A stretch of 10,141 bases of DNA from Candidatus Woesearchaeota archaeon. Its GTDB lineage: Archaea; Nanobdellota; Nanobdellia; Woesearchaeales; PXDW01. Where the stretch lies: the NCBI GenBank assembly GCA_003564925.1, contig PXDW01000042.1, positions 1 through 10,141 of the forward strand, given 5' to 3'. This document shows, piece after piece, positions 6,095 to 10,141 of the stretch (positions are counted from its first letter, which is position 1; every line of letters begins with the position of its first letter). The position numbers were made by a program, and so were the translations under genes. A model generated the notes under the pieces. That model did no database searches. It saw only the letters and a list, made by a program, of their open reading frames with translations, and had not been told where the DNA came from.

Positions 6095-8389
6095 ATGTTA
6101 TTTGAAAAAAAAGGTAAGTCTTGTTCCTACGACATTGAATTAGAGGGAGAGGATAGAGTACTTAAAATAAACTGCAATGAATGCACAAAAGTTCCTTCTA
6201 TTGAAGATGATCCAATATGTATGGCAAGAACTGTTGAAAAGCTGGCAGAATCTGGGCATGTAACAAAAATAGTTTTCTCTCAAAAAAGAGATTATGAATA
6301 TGAGTACGATCAGACCCAGCTTCTGCTTGAAATTGCAAAACTATATAATAGGCTTTTGAAAGAAAAAGAAGTATTTAGCTATAATAAGCTAAAATTTCAG
6401 GGGTGTGAAAAATGCATTAATGAGTGGTATAATGACCTTCAAGAGATCATATTTGATGCCCTAAAAAAAGACCCAATAGGCGCTTATGTTGAGCTTAAAA
6501 GGTTGATAAGAAAAGAAAAAATTATACAAGAAAAAACAATAGATAATAGATGTAACAAATGCCAAGAGCAATATATTGGGTTGCTTAAATATATTGAAGA
6601 GTTGCTTGAACAGACAAAACTTATAATGGTGGCTAAACCCTATATTGCTGGATATAAATTAGGAGATAGGATTGTATACTCAAGAATATTTAGTCCTGTG
6701 ATAAAGCCGGATTTTATGTATGCAAAACTAATGGCTGCATATCCTAAAGAAGGCGAAGAAATCGATAATTATAATATAAATGATGATATTGAGATAACAA
6801 TATTTAGAATACCAGATTCTATTGAATTGATGTACCATGTTATGCCCCCTGAATTCAAGCTTTCTGAGCAGAAATATGAGATATTAGATACTGCTAGAAA
6901 AATAATGGCTGAGCATAAGCCAAAAAAATCTGAATTTGTTGATCCACAAAGGATGAGAGAAGTTTTTTTTAATGTGGGAAAAGACTTAATAGACGAACTT
7001 TCAAACTACAGGAATATAAAATTAAAAGAAAATGAATTAGTTCAGCTTACCCATATTCTTGTAAGGTATACTGTTGGTTTTGGTCTTATTGAGGTGCTTC
7101 TTCAGGATGAAGCAATACAAGACATATCTATTAACAGCCCTCCTGGAAAAACACCTATGTTTGTAGTTCATGGTGGATATAATGAATGCACTACTAATGT
7201 AATACCTACAAGAACTGAAACAGAATCTTGGGCTTCTAAATTAAGGCTTATATCTGGGAGGCCTTTAGATGAGGCAAATCCCATTTTAGATACCGAATTA
7301 GAGCTTCCTGGAGCTAGCACCAGGGTCTCGGCTGTAACAGCACCTTTAAACCCTACGGGTTTAGCTTTTTCTTTCAGGAGACACAGAGATAGACCATGGA
7401 CTCTTGCGTTGTTTATAAAATATAAGATGATTACTCCGCTTGCGGCTGGGCTTATAAGCTTTTTAATTGATGGAACAAGAACAATGTTAATTTCTGGAAC
7501 AAGATCAAGTGGAAAAACATCTTTAATTGGTAGTGTCTTAGTGGAAATAATGAGAAAATACAGAATAATAACAATAGAAGATACTCTAGAGCTTCCAACA
7601 AGATCCTTAAGAGACATGCAGTTTAACATACAATCATTAAAAGTAGCAGGAGCTCTTACACACGGCTCTACTGAAGTGAATGCTACTGATGGAATAAGAA
7701 GTACATTAAGGTTGGGGGATTCTGCCCTTATAATTGGAGAAGTTAGAAGTGAGGAAGCAAAAGCATTATACGAAGCTATGAGGGTTGGGGCTGCAGCAAA
7801 TGTTGTTGCCGGAACAATACACGGAGAAAGCCCTTATGGGGTTTTTGATAGAGTAGTAAATGACATAGGAGTTCCTAGAACAAGCTTTAAAGCTACAGAT
7901 ATTATAATAATAGCTAATCCAATAAAAAGTGCTGACGGACTTCATAAAAACAGGAGAGTAACAGAAATAACAGAAGTAAGAAAACATTGGGAAGAAGATC
8001 CTCTTTTAGAAGGGGGTTTTGTGGATCTTATGAGATACAACCCAAATACAGATCAATTAGAGCCAACTGATGAATTCATAAATGGAGACAGCGAAGTTTT
8101 AAAGGGAATAGCAAGCAATATCCCTGATTTTGCTGGAGATTGGAAAGCCATATGGGATAATGTGCAATTAAGGGCAAAAATAAAAGAAACTATAGTTGAA
8201 TATTCCAAAAAAGAAAAAGATGATGAAATGTTGGAAGCTGAATTTGTAGTTAGGTGCAATGACTCATTTCACTTGATATGTGATAAAATAAAAGATGAAA
8301 CAGGAAAACTTGATAATAAAAAAATTTTCTTTGAATGGGAAGACTGGTTGAAAAAAGAGATTAAAAAAAGAAAATTAGAGAAAGAATAA
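6095..8389 (+). CDS. Type II/IV secretion system ATPase (ArlI/GspE2-like) with Cys-rich N-terminal extension
   Basis: A 764-residue cytosolic motor ATPase of the PilT/GspE/ArlI superfamily, expected to work as a hexamer beneath a membrane platform. In the core, Walker A is GTRSSGKTS (468-476; G473-K474-T475), the Asp box is IITIEDTLEL (491-500), Walker B is ALIIGEVR (544-551; E549), and the His box is GTIHGES (573-579; H576). The archaeal N2 domain covers about 285-430 (VGFGLIEVLLQDEAIQDI, then RVSAVTAPL and FRRH). Ahead of it lie about 280 extra residues with three CxxC pairs (C27/C30, C104/C107, C153/C156) plus C10 and C42, probably one or more zinc sites. About 130 charged residues follow the core. 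The usual archaellar or pilus ATPase is about 500-550 residues, so both ends are extended. The stop lies one base before the start of the platform gene, so the two are coupled. The family is sure; the role in secretion, pilus or archaellum-like assembly is undecided because no pilin is present. Confidence 0.95.
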   Translation: MLFEKKGKSCSYDIELEGEDRVLKINCNECTKVPSIEDDPICMARTVEKLAESGHVTKIVFSQKRDYEYEYDQTQLLLEIAKLYNRLLKEKEVFSYNKLKFQGCEKCINEWYNDLQEIIFDALKKDPIGAYVELKRLIRKEKIIQEKTIDNRCNKCQEQYIGLLKYIEELLEQTKLIMVAKPYIAGYKLGDRIVYSRIFSPVIKPDFMYAKLMAAYPKEGEEIDNYNINDDIEITIFRIPDSIELMYHVMPPEFKLSEQKYEILDTARKIMAEHKPKKSEFVDPQRMREVFFNVGKDLIDELSNYRNIKLKENELVQLTHILVRYTVGFGLIEVLLQDEAIQDISINSPPGKTPMFVVHGGYNECTTNVIPTRTETESWASKLRLISGRPLDEANPILDTELELPGASTRVSAVTAPLNPTGLAFSFRRHRDRPWTLALFIKYKMITPLAAGLISFLIDGTRTMLISGTRSSGKTSLIGSVLVEIMRKYRIITIEDTLELPTRSLRDMQFNIQSLKVAGALTHGSTEVNATDGIRSTLRLGDSALIIGEVRSEEAKALYEAMRVGAAANVVAGTIHGESPYGVFDRVVNDIGVPRTSFKATDIIIIANPIKSADGLHKNRRVTEITEVRKHWEEDPLLEGGFVDLMRYNPNTDQLEPTDEFINGDSEVLKGIASNIPDFAGDWKAIWDNVQLRAKIKETIVEYSKKEKDDEMLEAEFVVRCNDSFHLICDKIKDETGKLDNKKIFFEWEDWLKKEIKKRKLEKE

Positions 8390-8390
8390 A

Positions 8391-10141
8391 ATGCCCCAAG
8401 AAAAAAGAGAGGTGGATGACCTAATAAAGAGGTACTCTGATAAATTAAGAAAAGAGCTTGGAAGCGAGGATAATTCAGAGCCCATAAGCTCAAGAGAATA
8501 TAAAGAGTTCAAGGAAACCTATCTGCCAAAGCCTATGACTTTTTACGAGAAAGCTTGCAATTTCTCTGAAAAGATTATAAAAATAAAGCCTGACAAAAAA
8601 AAAGAAAAAGAATTGCAGGAAAATATAGATGTAGCCCATCTTAATATAACTCCGGGCAGTTCAGTGGCATTTTCATTTGTTTTTCCAATCATTCTTGTCA
8701 TCGTTGGAATATTTTTAACCATAGTTGGTTCCTTTTTTTTCCAAACAGAAGTTCCTATATTCTTCATATTGGTTTTTATAATGGCTGGATTAGTCTTAAT
8801 GTTCCCTCTGCAAAAAATGCCTGAATTTCTTGCGAACTCTTGGAGGCTAAAAGCTAGCAACCAAATGGTCATATGTGTTTTCTATATTGTTACATATATG
8901 AGGCATACATCAAACTTGGAATTAGCTATAAATTTTGCTGCGGAACACTTATCCCCCCCTCTTTCTCTTGACCTAAAAAAGATTATGTGGAATGTCGAAA
9001 CATCAAAGTATGAGTCAATAAAAGAATCTATTGATCACTACCTTGAAACATGGAGAAAGTGGAATATGGAATTTATTGAGTCTATGCATTTAATAGAAGG
9101 TTCTTTATATGAAGGCTCTGAAGAAAGAAGACTAAATTCTTTAGATAAAGCCTTGTCTACAATCTTGGATGAAACATATGAAAAAATGCTTCATTATGCA
9201 CATAACTTAAAAAGTCCAATAACAGTTCTTCATATGATAGGAATAATAATGCCAATTCTGGGATTAGTTATTTTACCATTATTAATAAATTTCACAGAGG
9301 GGATAATGTGGTACCATATTTCAATGCTTTATAATGTTATACTTCCAATAATAGTGTTTTATATGGGTAAAGTCATTTTATCCCAAAGGCCTACTGGATA
9401 TGGTAAGGCAGATATTTCTGAGGAAAATCCTGAACTTAAAAAATATAGAAATATAATAGTTGAAATTTCCGGGAAACAAATACAAATTAAACCATTATAT
9501 GTAGCAATATTTTTAGGTGCGGTTTTGTTTTTAATAGGAATAAGCCCAATTCTTTTGAATTCTTTTTATCCTGGATTCACTGATATTTCATTAGGGGCTT
9601 TTGGAAAATTGATGAATTATAAAGAAAGGGGTCCTTATGGGATAGGTGCAACTATTCTTAGCTTGTTCGTTACCTTATCTTTCGGCGTAGGTATAGGCTA
9701 TTATTATAAATTAAGGTCTAAGAATGTCATAAAGATAAGGGAAAAGGCAAAAAAACTAGAAGAAGAGATTGCTTCAGCTATTTTTCAGCTTGGAAACAGA
9801 ATTGGGGATGGTTTGCCTGCAGAGGTTGCATTTGGAAAGGTGATGGACTCAACTAAAGGGACTGCAAGTGAGGGCTTTTTTAGTATTGTTAATGAGAATA
9901 TTCATAGTCTAGGGATGAGTCTTGAGAGAGCATTGTTTGATCCTAAGAGAGGGGCTGTTGTTTTTTATCCGTCTCACTTGATTGCGACATCTATGAAGAT
10001 TTTAGTTGAGTCGGTTAAGAAGGGATTAAATGTTGCTGCAAGAAGTCTTATGAGTATTAGTGATTATGTGAAAAATATTAGAAAGGTTAATATTCGTCTT
10101 AATGATTTGTTAGCCGACATTATTAGTGACATGAAAAGTAA
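8391..10141 (+). CDS. Type II secretion F / TadC / ArlJ-like membrane platform protein (3' end beyond window)
   Basis: Reading from the ATG at 8391, which follows the ATPase stop by one base, the frame is open for 583 complete codons to the window edge. Residues 1-88 form a charged cytosolic N-terminal region. About six hydrophobic segments lie at 92-116, 121-140, 277-299, 312-330, 369-390 and 415-438. Between and after them are two cytosolic helical lobes of the T2SF type (about 158-270 and 456 onward), the second with GDGLPAEVAF and SLERALFDPKRG, as in archaeal TadC/ArlJ proteins. This is the membrane partner that the hexameric ATPase drives. Adjacency to an ArlI/GspE-type ATPase is the standard archaeal arrangement and strongly supports the call. 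The long N-terminal tail and the central insert (about 331-368) are features beyond the minimal family. One more hydrophobic stretch or two should follow past the edge. Codon choice changes near residue 461. Confidence 0.9.
   Translation, partial: MPQEKREVDDLIKRYSDKLRKELGSEDNSEPISSREYKEFKETYLPKPMTFYEKACNFSEKIIKIKPDKKKEKELQENIDVAHLNITPGSSVAFSFVFPIILVIVGIFLTIVGSFFFQTEVPIFFILVFIMAGLVLMFPLQKMPEFLANSWRLKASNQMVICVFYIVTYMRHTSNLELAINFAAEHLSPPLSLDLKKIMWNVETSKYESIKESIDHYLETWRKWNMEFIESMHLIEGSLYEGSEERRLNSLDKALSTILDETYEKMLHYAHNLKSPITVLHMIGIIMPILGLVILPLLINFTEGIMWYHISMLYNVILPIIVFYMGKVILSQRPTGYGKADISEENPELKKYRNIIVEISGKQIQIKPLYVAIFLGAVLFLIGISPILLNSFYPGFTDISLGAFGKLMNYKERGPYGIGATILSLFVTLSFGVGIGYYYKLRSKNVIKIREKAKKLEEEIASAIFQLGNRIGDGLPAEVAFGKVMDSTKGTASEGFFSIVNENIHSLGMSLERALFDPKRGAVVFYPSHLIATSMKILVESVKKGLNVAARSLMSISDYVKNIRKVNIRLNDLLADIISDMKS

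Noticed and set aside
1..10141. CRISPR array, insertion sequence, tRNA or rRNA genes
   Set aside because: No regularly spaced direct repeats, terminal inverted repeats with transposase, cloverleaf-like or rRNA-like segments were seen; nearly all bases lie in protein genes.

Overview
The window looks like a piece of an AT-rich archaeal genome, most likely from a DPANN-type lineage (Woesearchaeota/Pacearchaeota-like). The reasons are TATA-like boxes (TTTAAATA type) about 25-30 bases ahead of start codons with almost no leader, tightly packed genes, a short archaeal-style GatC, and an archaeal ArlI/GspE2-type secretion ATPase followed by its ArlJ/TadC-type membrane platform. The lineage is inferred from style and was not tested by any search.

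Left part (1-2969, minus strand): a compact operon read right to left, gatC - HD-domain nucleotidase - gatA - QEGLA/DUF1704 zinc peptidase-like gene. Gaps run from a 4-base overlap to 4 bases, and one leaderless promoter at about 2992-3000 probably drives all of it. gatA and gatC encode two subunits of the tRNA-dependent amidotransferase; gatB is not in the window. The last gene carries an in-frame TAA exactly where the Q of its diagnostic QEGLA motif should be. The frame stays open and family-like beyond it to the window edge, so it is annotated as a disrupted gene.

Right part (3059-10141): an apparent envelope-associated secretion or surface-filament locus. Three tandem, mutually related polytopic membrane proteins (3059-4789, plus) share an N-terminal signature. 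Two soluble coiled-coil proteins follow on the minus strand (4849-5493 and 5533-5982). Divergently from these comes the plus-strand pair of a 764-residue type II/IV secretion ATPase (6095-8389), with an unusual cysteine-rich N-terminal extension, and a platform protein (8391 to the window edge) with two T2SF-like lobes. No pilin, class III signal peptide or prepilin peptidase is visible, so the substrate is unknown.

Working model (inference): the ATPase and platform form the motor. The coiled-coil pair may play the cytosolic adaptor role that ArlC/D/E play in archaella. The three paralogous membrane proteins may form an additional lineage-specific membrane assembly. No RNA genes, CRISPR arrays, insertion sequences or long non-coding stretches were seen; every intergenic gap is shorter than 120 bases.
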